A stretch of 62,166 nt of DNA from Candidatus Poseidoniaceae archaeon (GTDB lineage Archaea > Thermoplasmatota > Poseidoniia > Poseidoniales > Poseidoniaceae): NCBI GenBank assembly GCA_949373095.1, contig CASIBY010000004.1, positions 1 to 62,166 of the forward strand. The letters run 5' to 3'. Shown in pieces: positions 28,127 through 37,751 of the stretch. The position numbers and the translations under genes are program-made. Every line of letters starts with the position of its first letter. Position 1 is the first letter of the stretch. Under the pieces are notes generated by a model. The model was not told the origin of the DNA, searched no databases, and was given only the letters and a program-made list of their open reading frames with translations.

Positions 28127-29599
28127 TCAATCGTTAAGTCCTTCTTCACGACGAAGGCGAAGTTGACGTTCACACTCAAGGGCGACCCCCTTAAAATCGG
28201 ATTTGGTTCCTTGATGAAGCACTTCACTGGTCCGCGGGTGTGTTTTGAAAGAGGCAATCCAGCGATAGGCTTGCCGTGAGACAAACCTCATGTCGTGAGA
28301 AGTTTGGCTCTCGATAAGGCGAAACGCTTGGTCGGTTCCTACATTTGCAAGATGGGGCATCAAGCTCGTCCTTACCGCCCCTGATGAACTGTGCATAAGT
28401 TTCTCCCAGAGGGGGGAGCGGTCAAACGAAGTGTTTGCCATCAAAGCCTCTACAATGCTCCGATTCAACCTGCTCCGGCCAATTTCAACCCATTCGAAAG
28501 CGATTTCTTCAAACCAAGCCCCATAGGTTTTGATTTCAAACACGAAGGTAGGTAATTCATGGGGCTGAAGTTCTCCAATCATGGCCCGAATAGAATCGTC
28601 CATGTTGCGATAATTAGACATGAATGGGAGTATCTTTGTCCTGAAATCATGATCTTCGGATTCGGTAAAGAGTATTTCACAACGGTCAAGTAAGGATTCT
28701 TGCAGGTCTGGAAACTCAAGGAGTCGAACGACGATTTCCCAAAAAGATTCATTCCAAGTGTGGCCAAGAAGCGGCGAGAATGCGTCCCAACCATCTTCGC
28801 TATCAACGACTTGATAATTCTCAATCGCATACCGAGCAACATCTTCTGCCTGGTGACTCATAAAGATCGGAAGGCGTTCGTTATAGTGCTCCGGGTCAAG
28901 TGTTTGAATGATGTCCAACGCCCATACAATATTGATTCCATTTCTCCGCTCAATTCCTCGGCCTAAGATGCGTTCAGCGTGGAAGCGGGCACACTCAGGA
29001 TACGTAAGTGGATCCAACAAAGGAAGACAATGGACCCATGACCGTTCATCCAATGCTCCAAAAAAGGCCATGGCTTCATCTTCAGTACCCACCTCTCCGT
29101 GAAATTGCTCACGAAGGCGTTGTCGTTCTGGACTGAAAAATATATCAAATCGCCCTCCTGGGAACGCTTTAGGATAGAGAACTTTTCCAAGAGTTTTAGG
29201 AAGTTCTTCAAGAGGAGGGTCCTCAATGCAGAACAACTGTAAGAGCGAAGCAACCAAATCGGTGTGAAGAAGCAAGGATTTGTTCCGTCCAGTGATTCCT
29301 GGTTTTGGAACCACGCATACGGGGTGGTCGTTAACCGTAACAGGGAGATGATGGCGAGAAAAGCCGGTTTTATCATCTCCAAAATCCTGTCTTGCAGCAA
29401 GGATCGGAGATAATGTGACTTTTGCACCGTTCACGAAACGCTCCACAACGACATGTTTTTTTACGGCCTTTCGGCGCCAAAGAGATGTTCCTTCCGTTAT
29501 TGTATCGCACCACTGCAGTGCCCGTTTAACGGCACTAACTCGCTCACTTGGAACGCTATGGGGTACATGAAGAGGTCCAAATGAGGTCGCAAGGTTCAT
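28127..29599 (-). CDS. Uncharacterised protein, possibly helical-repeat
   Basis: 490 aa, cytosolic, no signal peptide or membrane helix. The N-terminal 150 residues are beta/alpha-like (KKHVVVERFVNGAKVTLSPI, GKVLYPKAFPGGRFDIFF). The remaining part is rich in paired amphipathic helices (SWVHCLPLLDPLTYPECA, LLEFPDLQESLLDRCEILF, SSSGAVRTSLMPHLANVGTD) and resembles HEAT/ARM-type repeats. I do not recognise a family. A TATA-like GTTTATATGC lies about 25 bases upstream of the ATG, consistent with a leaderless transcript. Convergent with the membrane protein gene at 27257. Confidence 0.55.
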   Translation of the reverse strand: MNLATSFGPLHVPHSVPSERVSAVKRALQWCDTITEGTSLWRRKAVKKHVVVERFVNGAKVTLSPILAARQDFGDDKTGFSRHHLPVTVNDHPVCVVPKPGITGRNKSLLLHTDLVASLLQLFCIEDPPLEELPKTLGKVLYPKAFPGGRFDIFFSPERQRLREQFHGEVGTEDEAMAFFGALDERSWVHCLPLLDPLTYPECARFHAERILGRGIERRNGINIVWALDIIQTLDPEHYNERLPIFMSHQAEDVARYAIENYQVVDSEDGWDAFSPLLGHTWNESFWEIVVRLLEFPDLQESLLDRCEILFTESEDHDFRTKILPFMSNYRNMDDSIRAMIGELQPHELPTFVFEIKTYGAWFEEIAFEWVEIGRSRLNRSIVEALMANTSFDRSPLWEKLMHSSSGAVRTSLMPHLANVGTDQAFRLIESQTSHDMRFVSRQAYRWIASFKTHPRTSEVLHQGTKSDFKGVALECERQLRLRREEGLND

Positions 29600-29824
29600 G
29601 GTTATTTACATTCATCACCGCATATAAACCAAGGAACAATGAAAATCTTTGATTTGTCTTCCAAAATTATGTTAGGAGACTCGTCCGCTTCTGATAAAAC
29701 AAGCCACAATATGACTGACTGGAGCAAGATGACCCCCTCTTGTTTTAGGTAAGAGGAAGGACCGAACGCTGTTCTGGCTCATAGGTACATCCTCTGCATC
29801 AAGACCCAATTGGAGAAAAATAGG

Positions 29825-31195
29825 ATGGACACTTTCGAATCACTCGGACTTTCAAAAGCACTTTTACGCGCCGTAGAAGACGAAGGCTACACCACGCCAA
29901 CTCCAGTTCAATTGCAGGCAATACCTCCCTTGCTGGACGGAAAAGACGTTCTTGGAGTCGCTCAAACTGGAACCGGGAAAACAGCAGCTTTTGCCCTCCC
30001 TGTACTACAGGTCATGAGCCGTGGCAGACCACAAGGTAAGCGGCATATTCGCGCCCTTGTCCTGTCTCCAACCCGAGAACTTGCAGCTCAAATTGATGAG
30101 CGTTTTTCAGCATACAGTGAGCATTTGGACATCCGGCATAAGGTCATATTTGGAGGGGTGAAACAAAACCCTCAGGTACGCGCTCTGCAGAAAGGATTGG
30201 ATATTCTGGTCGCCACACCAGGACGTTTACTCGATCTGATTGGCCAAGGATTTGTTGACCTTGGACGAGTTGAATTCTTTGTTCTTGATGAGGCTGACCA
30301 AATGCTGGATATGGGCTTTATTCGGGATATCCGCAAGGTACTCAATTTACTTCCAAAACGCCGACAAAACCTGTTGTTCAGTGCAACCATGCCGAAATCA
30401 ATTGCAGACCTCGCCTCCTCCTTCCTCAACAAGGCCGTGATGGTTGATGTCAGTCCAGAAGAGATTACCGTTGAGCGAATCGCTCAGAAGATTATGTTTG
30501 TACGGAAAGCGGACAAGCGCAGGCTCATCGTTGACATCATTAAGGAAGAAGATGTTTACCGGGGCATTGTCTTTACACGAACCAAGCACGGTGCGAATCG
30601 CTTGGTAAAACAACTTGACCAGGCAGGTATCAATGCTGCCGCAATTCATGGAAACAAGAGTCAAGGCGCACGAACGAAGGCCCTTGCAAATTTCAAAAAC
30701 GGAACTACATTGATTTTGGTAGCCACAGATATTGCAAGCAGAGGGATTGACGTGGATGACATTTCTCACGTCTTCAATTACGATTTACCTAACGAGCCAG
30801 AGAGTTATGTTCACCGAATAGGAAGGACGGCCCGAGCAGGGAAATCCGGAATTGCATACGGCTTTTGTGACGAGTCAGAATCGGGTTATTTGGTTGGTAT
30901 TGAACGGTTGATTGGATTTGAAGTCCCCCGTGATGAAGAGCATCAGTATCACTATCCAGCGGCGATTCCAAAACCTGGTCAGAAACCGGGTAAAATCAAA
31001 GACGGGAAATCGTCTGGAAGTGGTTCAAATAATTCACGAAACCGAAATAGGAGGCCCAATAACTCTGGTGGTGGAGGACGGAACTCCAGGCCCAACCGCG
31101 GCGGTGGAGGAAATCAGGGCTCAAATCGTTCACGAGGTCAGAACAACCGTGGCGGCGGGGGCAATCAAGGCTCAGGTCGTTCAAGGAACCGCTGA
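29825..31195 (+). CDS. DEAD-box RNA helicase with Gly/Arg/Asn-rich tail
   Basis: ATP-dependent RNA helicase of the RhlE/DeaD type, likely acting on structured RNA. 456 aa from the ATG at 29825, nine bases after a GGAG; an in-frame TTG at 29810 is an alternative. Motifs in order: Q motif (GYTTPTPVQLQAIPPLL), I (AQTGTGKTAAF), Ia (LVLSPTRELAAQ), Ib (VATPGRLLDL), II (FVLDEADQMLDMGF), III (LLFSATMP), IV (GIVFTRTKHGANRL), V (ILVATDIASRGIDV) and VI (HRIGRTARAGKSG). The last 75 residues are a low-complexity RNA-binding tail with repeats such as NRGGGGNQGS, typical of cold-adapted or marine lineages. Confidence 0.95.
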   Translation: MDTFESLGLSKALLRAVEDEGYTTPTPVQLQAIPPLLDGKDVLGVAQTGTGKTAAFALPVLQVMSRGRPQGKRHIRALVLSPTRELAAQIDERFSAYSEHLDIRHKVIFGGVKQNPQVRALQKGLDILVATPGRLLDLIGQGFVDLGRVEFFVLDEADQMLDMGFIRDIRKVLNLLPKRRQNLLFSATMPKSIADLASSFLNKAVMVDVSPEEITVERIAQKIMFVRKADKRRLIVDIIKEEDVYRGIVFTRTKHGANRLVKQLDQAGINAAAIHGNKSQGARTKALANFKNGTTLILVATDIASRGIDVDDISHVFNYDLPNEPESYVHRIGRTARAGKSGIAYGFCDESESGYLVGIERLIGFEVPRDEEHQYHYPAAIPKPGQKPGKIKDGKSSGSGSNNSRNRNRRPNNSGGGGRNSRPNRGGGGNQGSNRSRGQNNRGGGGNQGSGRSRNR

Positions 31196-31224
31196 GTTCC
31201 ATTCTGAATCATCCATTGAGGATG

Positions 31225-31635
31225 TTATGGATTGAGTGGTTGAGGTTCTTCAGTGAGTTGCCCAGCAATCAGCAAAGAAAGAGCAATCATGCCTGTTTGA
31301 GCGACCAAGCGAAGCACGTGCCAAACATCTGCGTAAGTCTTACCACCAATGGCGATGTTGTTGATCCACATGTTGAAGTTGGCCCAATATACAGCAACAA
31401 GAAACGCTGCACTCCACAGTCCGGCTTGGCGTCGGGTTTGAGGGATGATGAGTCCGATGCCAAGAGCGATTTCAATGACGCCGGTCACGTAGACCCAAAA
31501 GGCTGCGTCTCCGATAATTGCGGGGACGATTGGCTCGAACCAAACAGTATTGGTGAAGTGCTGAACGCCGACATTGACGTACATTCCACCAAAAACCACA
31601 GTCATTGCAAGACTTGCCCATTTTACAAAATTCAT
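31225..31635 (-). CDS. DoxX-like membrane protein
   Basis: 136 aa from the ATG at 31635; an in-frame TTG three codons upstream is weaker. Four predicted TM helices with DoxX family features: VFGGMYVNVGVQHFTN in helix 1, AFWVYVTGVIEIALGIGLII in helix 2, LWSAAFLVAVYWANFNMWIN and WHVLRLVAQTGMIALSLLIA. DoxX-like proteins are linked to quinone-dependent redox reactions in some organisms, but the role of this one cannot be told. Convergent with the helicase gene. Confidence 0.75.
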   Translation of the reverse strand: MNFVKWASLAMTVVFGGMYVNVGVQHFTNTVWFEPIVPAIIGDAAFWVYVTGVIEIALGIGLIIPQTRRQAGLWSAAFLVAVYWANFNMWINNIAIGGKTYADVWHVLRLVAQTGMIALSLLIAGQLTEEPQPLNP

Positions 31636-31729
31636 TAATCTCAACGGTTTTCGGTTAGCATCATTCTACATTAAACACTGCATCGTTAAACATTAATTTT
31701 GGCTCAATCCCTAAATTCTAAAAGCGCGA

Positions 31730-31739
31730 AGTATAAAAC
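31730..31739 (+). promoter_or_regulatory. TATA-like element upstream of the STAND NTPase gene
   Basis: AGTATAAAAC lies about 22-31 bases upstream of the GTG start at 31761. That spacing fits an archaeal leaderless transcript and supports the GTG as the true start; the ATG at 31750 runs into a stop after four codons. The palindrome found in the Ubl locus is not present here. Confidence 0.5.
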
Positions 31740-31760
31740 AATTGGACTCATGGAGCAATT

Positions 31761-34700
31761 GTGAAGCATATTCCTGCGTCAAAGCTTCTCGAATACTACA
31801 GTGCTGTCCAAGCCGACAAATACAGGTATTGCTATGATAGCACCAACGTAGATTTTTCCGACGTTGACAAGAAAGGTGAGTCGAAGAGTAAGTGGATGGC
31901 TATTTGCCGGCCATATGCCACAATTTACGACATACTTGATGAGGCAATCAGGACTGATGACTGGGCAATGGAACTGAAGAAAAAAGACTGGAAATTTATC
32001 AAGGAAGCATGTGATGCAGAAGGGATTAAGGTCGACCGAGACGATGTAGAAGAATCTCTTGTTACATTTGGAAAGCGTCTGTCTGATGCCAAAACTTTGT
32101 CAGCCCGTGGAGAAAGGGCCGATGCATTCTGCGATTTCTTGGATTTGTCGTTTTTCCACCCTACGATGAATCAGATTTTCAAAAATAACGAAATTACTGT
32201 TCAATCCGAAGAAATTTTTTGCGGGAAAACAAGAACAAAAGCAATCAAAGATGGATCCTGTACCTGTGAATGGAAAGCTCGAGCCAAAGTAGAGGAAGGC
32301 GCTGCTGCTTATGTTCGTGGATGTAATGCTTGCGACCCTATTGAATTTCTATTTTCTTCTGAAACCATACGCCTTGGAAAAATCGGATACGTGCATGAGG
32401 CTGACATTTTTAGTAAATCATCCCAAAAGAAGGACTACTTATCATTTGATAAAATTCGCGAGTCTTTCTTGGCAGGTAGGGAGATCCGCCAACGCTTGAG
32501 TGGCCCCCAGCTTACCAAGGTGATTGCAACAATTTTCCATATGGCCGGAGCAAACTCAACACTATGGGACAAAAGTCCCGAGAGTATTGAAGAAATTTGG
32601 TCAAATTATCCAACACTGACAGCACGTGAGACATTAGAAAAAACAGTCGATGAACTTCTTGAAAATAACGATGGGTGGGGAAATGAGAATTACATTGACA
32701 AAAACAACAGAATAGAAGGGTTGCGCCTACAACTCAATGCTGGAAAAATTGTAACCATTCATGGAGAAGGAGGTCTCGGGAAAACTGAACTAGTCTATCA
32801 AACACTCAAGAGCGCCCTTGGCGACAAGGAATCTGCTCTCGCCTTTGATTACCTCATGCCGTTCACCTTTAAGGGGAAATTACAAGGTGAATTTGATCCT
32901 TCAAAACCAAACAAAGTAAAAAAAGCGAATCAAAAAGGTTGGGAAACTACGACCAATTTTCATGAAATGGTTCGCCTGCTAGCTAATGAAAACAACAATA
33001 ATAACGCAGACTATACCCAACGCGAGATTGTCTATGAAAATGCGGTGGAATTTCTGATTAAAAATAAGGTATGGCTCATCATTGACAATCATGAGGTTCA
33101 AGACAAAGAAGGTGGTTTAGACAAATTGCTCACAATGTTCTTGGCCCAAAAAGATATTCAAAATAGCAACACAAGAATCATCATCACAACACGGGTAACT
33201 CCCGGTAAAGATCGCCCTGGAGCGATTATTCCGATTAAAGGATTGTCCGATACTGAAATGCCAGCCCTTGCAAAGAAAAGAGCCATTTGGCTGTCGAAAA
33301 GAAGCAATAAAGATGATATCCAATTCGATCTCCATTCTGAAACTGATCAGGGGTGGGAGACCGTCACAGCATTCATGAGAGATGAATTGAAAACACCGCG
33401 TCTTGAAAAAACAGCAGGCCACCCTTATGTTGTTTTCTTAGCAGTTTACATGAGTATGTTTGGACAAGATGAAGGCCCCAAGAAATCATTTACTGACATC
33501 TTAAAGGATTTGATTCAAAATGCAATTGAAAAGGTAGATGGGGGAGATGATGGCCCAATCGACTCGCTTTTGAGGTACATCATAGGTTTCTCATTCAATT
33601 ATATGAAAACTCTGAGTACTCAAGAAGATGCCCAGAAATATCTTGAACTCACCAATTATGATGTCATAAAATCAAAAGACATGCTCAAGATATTTCAGGC
33701 AGGGCATCGGGTTTGCCTCCAAGAACTTGAAAATTTGGAAGTATTAATTCGGAAATCCGGTGACCCTGTAGATAGTGAATATGTATTCCGGACCATGCAA
33801 CACCGAATGGAACTTAGAAAGTATGTATTTGACACATGGCCAAGTCTTCAAGAAAAGAAACAAATTTGGTCATGGTGGGCTGGGAGAATAAACTTATTGA
33901 CGCCCGACTCAACTCTTAGTGAAGACTCATTGGGGATGATTGGGATTGGAGGGAAATATACTGATGCTCGGAAAGAAATATTTGAAGACAACATTGAACT
34001 CCTGTCCTTAAAAAATCCAGTTACTAGTGAGGAAGACGCGCTAAAGGTTATTGCTTTGGTGAGTTATCTCGGAAAACTCTTGACTACTATTCAACAAACT
34101 GAACAAAGAACATATCTCTGCCAAGACCGCAGAGAAGACTTTCAACAATCTTTAGTGCTCTTCCTAAAGAATACAGTAGACTGTGGAATTTTGGGCATTC
34201 AACGATTCATTGTCAATCGTATGAAAGATCAACGTGCACTATCAATAAATATCTTGAGCCGGATAACGCGACTACTATTGAGCGCCCATGAAGTTCTGAA
34301 AAACCAGGACCCTGTTGATGAAATATTTCCAGAATTCAACAATGAATTCTACACTCAATTTTACTCTGTAAATTCCCACCATGAATTCGAAAACCTTCTA
34401 CAGTTGGTTTGCCTAGCTCTGCCACCAAGTGATAAACACACGTACTCTCCGATGTGGGACCTTTGGAAACTAACTGAAGAGAAGGGTCTCAAAGGGATTT
34501 CCACATTTACTTTAGGAATTAAAATTCTCAACCCGGGAGGAAATGCTCGTGCCAACGAAGTAGTGACCAAATTACTCTCAATTTATGGTGAAGATTCGGG
34601 ATTTGAACATACCAGATTCAGTGACGATTTGATAAGTGAAAAACAGGTTCGTCCACTCGGGACCTATATTCACGCCGAACCTAGTTTAATATCTGAGACT

Positions 34701-35285
34701 ACAAATTTTCTTGAATTTCTCCGTCACCTTCCTCAAATTGTAAGTAAAGAATCAAAACTTTTTCAACTGACTTCTGAAATTATAAAAATAACTGAAACAG
34801 GGATTAAACTTTCAGCCACAGGTATTTACAATGGAGATGATGTAACATATCTCATTTACGGATCAAATCACATCGGCCTCAATAAGGGCGATATTGCCCA
34901 CATTGAAATTATACCTTACCACCGTGAAATCCAGGATGAGGACCAAACACTGATTTATGCAATATGGGCTGGTTCTGAGGTTATTTATGTTGATGAAGAA
35001 CAAGATAAAATACCCGAAATTGCTTCTGACTTGACGCCTATTGAAGCGGTCAGCAAAGAGCAAATGTGGGAGCTCCTTGACTCTATCGAATTTCAATCCA
35101 TTTCTGGTGCCATGTTGTTCGGAATTATGTTAAAAGAAGTTCTCGAAAGAGCCAAAATTGAGAATACGGGAAAGGCCTGGAAAAGGTGGAAAAGAGCTCA
35201 CTTCTCTGGAGTGACGCCACAACTCACAAAGCAAAGAAGATCGTCGACATCATTCCAGAGTTGTCAAACAATGAATGGAAAGTAG
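31761..35285 (+). CDS. STAND-type NTPase, putative defence sensor; C-terminus probably continues to 35449 after a frameshift
   Basis: 1174 aa as read. The N-terminal 320 residues contain Cys clusters (CTCEWKARAKVEEG, RGCNAC) that may bind Zn. The NTPase core starts near residue 330: Walker A GEGGLGKTE (about 335-343), Walker B VWLIIDNHE (about 435), sensor RIIITTR (about 473) and a winged-helix-like region. This is the AP-ATPase/NACHT-like arrangement of STAND proteins, which use nucleotide-driven oligomerisation. About 600 helical residues follow. The final 33 residues (after KAWKRWK) look out of frame. The +1 frame gives KSSLLWSDATTHKAKKIVDI and runs to 35449, just before the next gene. Codon composition is AT-rich compared with flanking genes. 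Forms a unit with the Cas10-like gene. Function as an immune sensor is inference. Confidence 0.75.
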   Translation: MKHIPASKLLEYYSAVQADKYRYCYDSTNVDFSDVDKKGESKSKWMAICRPYATIYDILDEAIRTDDWAMELKKKDWKFIKEACDAEGIKVDRDDVEESLVTFGKRLSDAKTLSARGERADAFCDFLDLSFFHPTMNQIFKNNEITVQSEEIFCGKTRTKAIKDGSCTCEWKARAKVEEGAAAYVRGCNACDPIEFLFSSETIRLGKIGYVHEADIFSKSSQKKDYLSFDKIRESFLAGREIRQRLSGPQLTKVIATIFHMAGANSTLWDKSPESIEEIWSNYPTLTARETLEKTVDELLENNDGWGNENYIDKNNRIEGLRLQLNAGKIVTIHGEGGLGKTELVYQTLKSALGDKESALAFDYLMPFTFKGKLQGEFDPSKPNKVKKANQKGWETTTNFHEMVRLLANENNNNNADYTQREIVYENAVEFLIKNKVWLIIDNHEVQDKEGGLDKLLTMFLAQKDIQNSNTRIIITTRVTPGKDRPGAIIPIKGLSDTEMPALAKKRAIWLSKRSNKDDIQFDLHSETDQGWETVTAFMRDELKTPRLEKTAGHPYVVFLAVYMSMFGQDEGPKKSFTDILKDLIQNAIEKVDGGDDGPIDSLLRYIIGFSFNYMKTLSTQEDAQKYLELTNYDVIKSKDMLKIFQAGHRVCLQELENLEVLIRKSGDPVDSEYVFRTMQHRMELRKYVFDTWPSLQEKKQIWSWWAGRINLLTPDSTLSEDSLGMIGIGGKYTDARKEIFEDNIELLSLKNPVTSEEDALKVIALVSYLGKLLTTIQQTEQRTYLCQDRREDFQQSLVLFLKNTVDCGILGIQRFIVNRMKDQRALSINILSRITRLLLSAHEVLKNQDPVDEIFPEFNNEFYTQFYSVNSHHEFENLLQLVCLALPPSDKHTYSPMWDLWKLTEEKGLKGISTFTLGIKILNPGGNARANEVVTKLLSIYGEDSGFEHTRFSDDLISEKQVRPLGTYIHAEPSLISETTNFLEFLRHLPQIVSKESKLFQLTSEIIKITETGIKLSATGIYNGDDVTYLIYGSNHIGLNKGDIAHIEIIPYHREIQDEDQTLIYAIWAGSEVIYVDEEQDKIPEIASDLTPIEAVSKEQMWELLDSIEFQSISGAMLFGIMLKEVLERAKIENTGKAWKRWKRAHFSGVTPQLTKQRRSSTSFQSCQTMNGK

Positions 35286-35483
35286 AAACTGGAGGCGGCA
35301 TGGATATTACGATACGGAGAGTACCATCTGTAGTAAAATATCTCAGGCAAAGAGAAGAGCGATGGCATCATGACCCAAACAATGTATTCGATAAAGAAAC
35401 AGAACTCCGCCGAAAAATCGACAAGAGTGAAGGGAAGACTTGGGACTAAACCTAATGAATACTCCACGTTATGAGGGATAAAA

Positions 35484-37708
35484 ATGTCGAATACTAGGAA
35501 ACATTCAATTGACCCTTGGGAGCCCTGAATAAAGACTCCAATGAACTTCCAAATTGGGACCATGAAGATTATGAAACTCCGTTTCACCTTATGGCGGATT
35601 TGTTGATAAATTGGCCCGGCTCTACGCCAACGTCTGAATTGCCGTCCGAAACACGACACTTGAGATTGGTTGAGGTAGTTGCCGGATACCCAGAAGTATC
35701 AGTTGGTCGACGTCCTTTGGATTTTCCATTTTTCAAACGATCTTCTGATGCGCTTCAATTGTCATTATTTCTTGACAAGATCAAGTGTGGTAGAAACTCC
35801 GAATGGCATTCATTACGCACATATTTACTTCATTGGGACCTTGTTGAACATCGTCAGCCCCAGCAGTTAAGCAAAAAGAAACAAGTCCAATTCTTACACT
35901 ACCTCATCGATACAATCCGTACTGAATCTTACCATCGTGGAGAAAAATACTCTCCAGATAAGCTCGATAGCGGGGAAGTGAAATTCCTTACGGCCTTACA
36001 TTCAATGCAGATCACTCGGAGAGATACATTTTGGCCTGCGATTGACGAAGGAAATGATATTCAATTCAAAAGGGAACTTGAGCATAAAAAACCTTTACGC
36101 ATCAATACAAACGCAAAAAAACATAACTATGTTGAGCATGAATTCAAACTTGACAAAATACAAACAAAAATCCGCCAGTGGGCGAACGACAATGGATGGC
36201 TACACGAAAATACTCGGCATAATCTAAGGGTTGGGTATTCCACTCTTTTAGAAAGTCTTTTTGCAAAAATTCGCTCTCAAATCCTCAAGGAAAGGCGACC
36301 GGGCTCAATCTGTGTTGATGGAGGAGGTAGAATCACGTATCTTTCTCACAAAAGTGAAGAAGAAGAAAATAAATGGGTTCACGAGAAATTATTGAATTCG
36401 ATGTTGTTTGGACAAGTACACCCACACCCCTATGCATATGTCATCACAAATGAAATAGAAAGATACGGCAAATGTACTATGGAAAATATCAGTACTTTAT
36501 TGTATAAAGAATACATTTCCTCAGACTCTTTCTGGAAACTAAACCAAGAAGGTGGTCGGAATGCAAAAAGTGGACTCTATAAAGAACTATTAGGGAAAGA
36601 AAAAATTGGGCATTTCTATCCAAAACTCGTTGTCGGACACAATGAGGATGGGACTCCAATAAGCATCTCCAATAAGACTGACAAACCTTGGGAAATGGAA
36701 CAATGTTACTTTTGCTCTATACCCAAACCAAAAGATCAGGACCCTGTGAGTACACCCAAGGAAATGATTGAAAATGATAAATTCGTATGCCAATTTCACT
36801 TTTTGATCTATGAAATTGGAAAAAAGGCGATCCTCCGTCAGTCAAGCCAAGAATTCAAACCTACCTCTTTGAATGAATTTGGTAAAATTTCAGATATCAT
36901 TATTTTTGACGGGAATGCGATAGGCAAATTGTTTACACCAGCTCAACAATCAAGGAAAATACCCGGCCATAGTGATGTTGACGTGAATGAGTTACTTAAG
37001 AAAATTAGTGATGAGGAGTTGGAAAACCTTCACGATCTTAGGGTAGAATGGCCAGAATGTATGCATCCCGCAGAAGATGGATATGAAGGTGATGAAAACC
37101 TATCCGATGAAAATAAAAAGCAGAAGTCACAAATAAATGACATATTGCATGGGCTGCGATATCCAAACATCATTCAAAAGCAACGTAAATCTTTCAACTT
37201 CAATGCTATGTGGTGGACGAGTCTGAGAGAGAGCATTACTGAAAATGGAGTTCTCACCCCATGGATTGCAGCCGGTGACGACATTGTTTTAGTAAATCAA
37301 TCAAATGGAAATCAATCCGTTGTAAGGGATGGGCTGGAGCATATCCACAGAAACCTATCAAAGCGTTTTCCAAAATCATCTCCAGTTACCTTCGCAGGTG
37401 GTTGGGCGCAGCGTAAAGGCGGTTCAATTTACGCAGCTTATGAAAAGGCTCATCGTCTTGAACAACGGGCATCTCATTGTTGGAAGGGACACATAAAAAG
37501 AGAATTCCCTGGAAGTGTCAAGGATTTCATCGGTGAAATAAAGAATGACGAATTTGAACAAAAGGAAGGAAGTGAATACGATTCAAAAGTAGATTTCGAT
37601 TCTGCCTCAGAACATAAACTTGTATTCACGACTGAATTAGATGGTCATCATATGAGTGACGTTGATCGGATAGAATTCCCAAGCATCATCATTAGTGAAG
37701 ACATTTAA
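35484..37708 (+). CDS. Cas10-like palm/Zn-finger/palm nucleotidyl cyclase or polymerase, not linked to CRISPR
   Basis: About 740 aa. The likely start is the ATG at 35484 with a strong GAGGG site (35473-35477). That frame stops after 13 codons (IDPWEP-stop), and a single missing C in GAGCCCTGA restores the long frame, giving IDPWEPLNKDSNELP; otherwise a TTG at 35516 would be used. Order of domains: unknown N-terminus of about 260 residues; first palm-like part (SICVDGGGRITYLSH); zinc finger CYFC...CQFH followed by YEIGKKAI, as in Csm1/Cas10; second palm with metal Asp in IIIFDGNAIGKLF and the GGDD-equivalent IAAGDDIVLV; then FAGGWAQRKGGSIYAAYEKA, matching the Cas10 strand and helix after GGDD. 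No HD domain, no Cas proteins and no array nearby. May synthesise a cyclic nucleotide messenger for a local effector. The domain call is from motif pattern only. Confidence 0.65.
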
Positions 37709-37751
37709 GACTCATCACCTCTCATGCGAGAAGGAGTAAATGGCAACATGC

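Noticed and set aside
35186-35449. Independent 87-aa gene after the STAND NTPase
   Set aside because: Only a GTG start inside the preceding gene and no clear ribosome site. It reads better as the true C-terminus of the STAND protein after a frameshift.
31761-37708. Type III CRISPR effector complex
   Set aside because: There is a Cas10-like protein, but no Cas5/Cas7-like RAMPs, Csm2/Cmr5, HD domain or repeat array.
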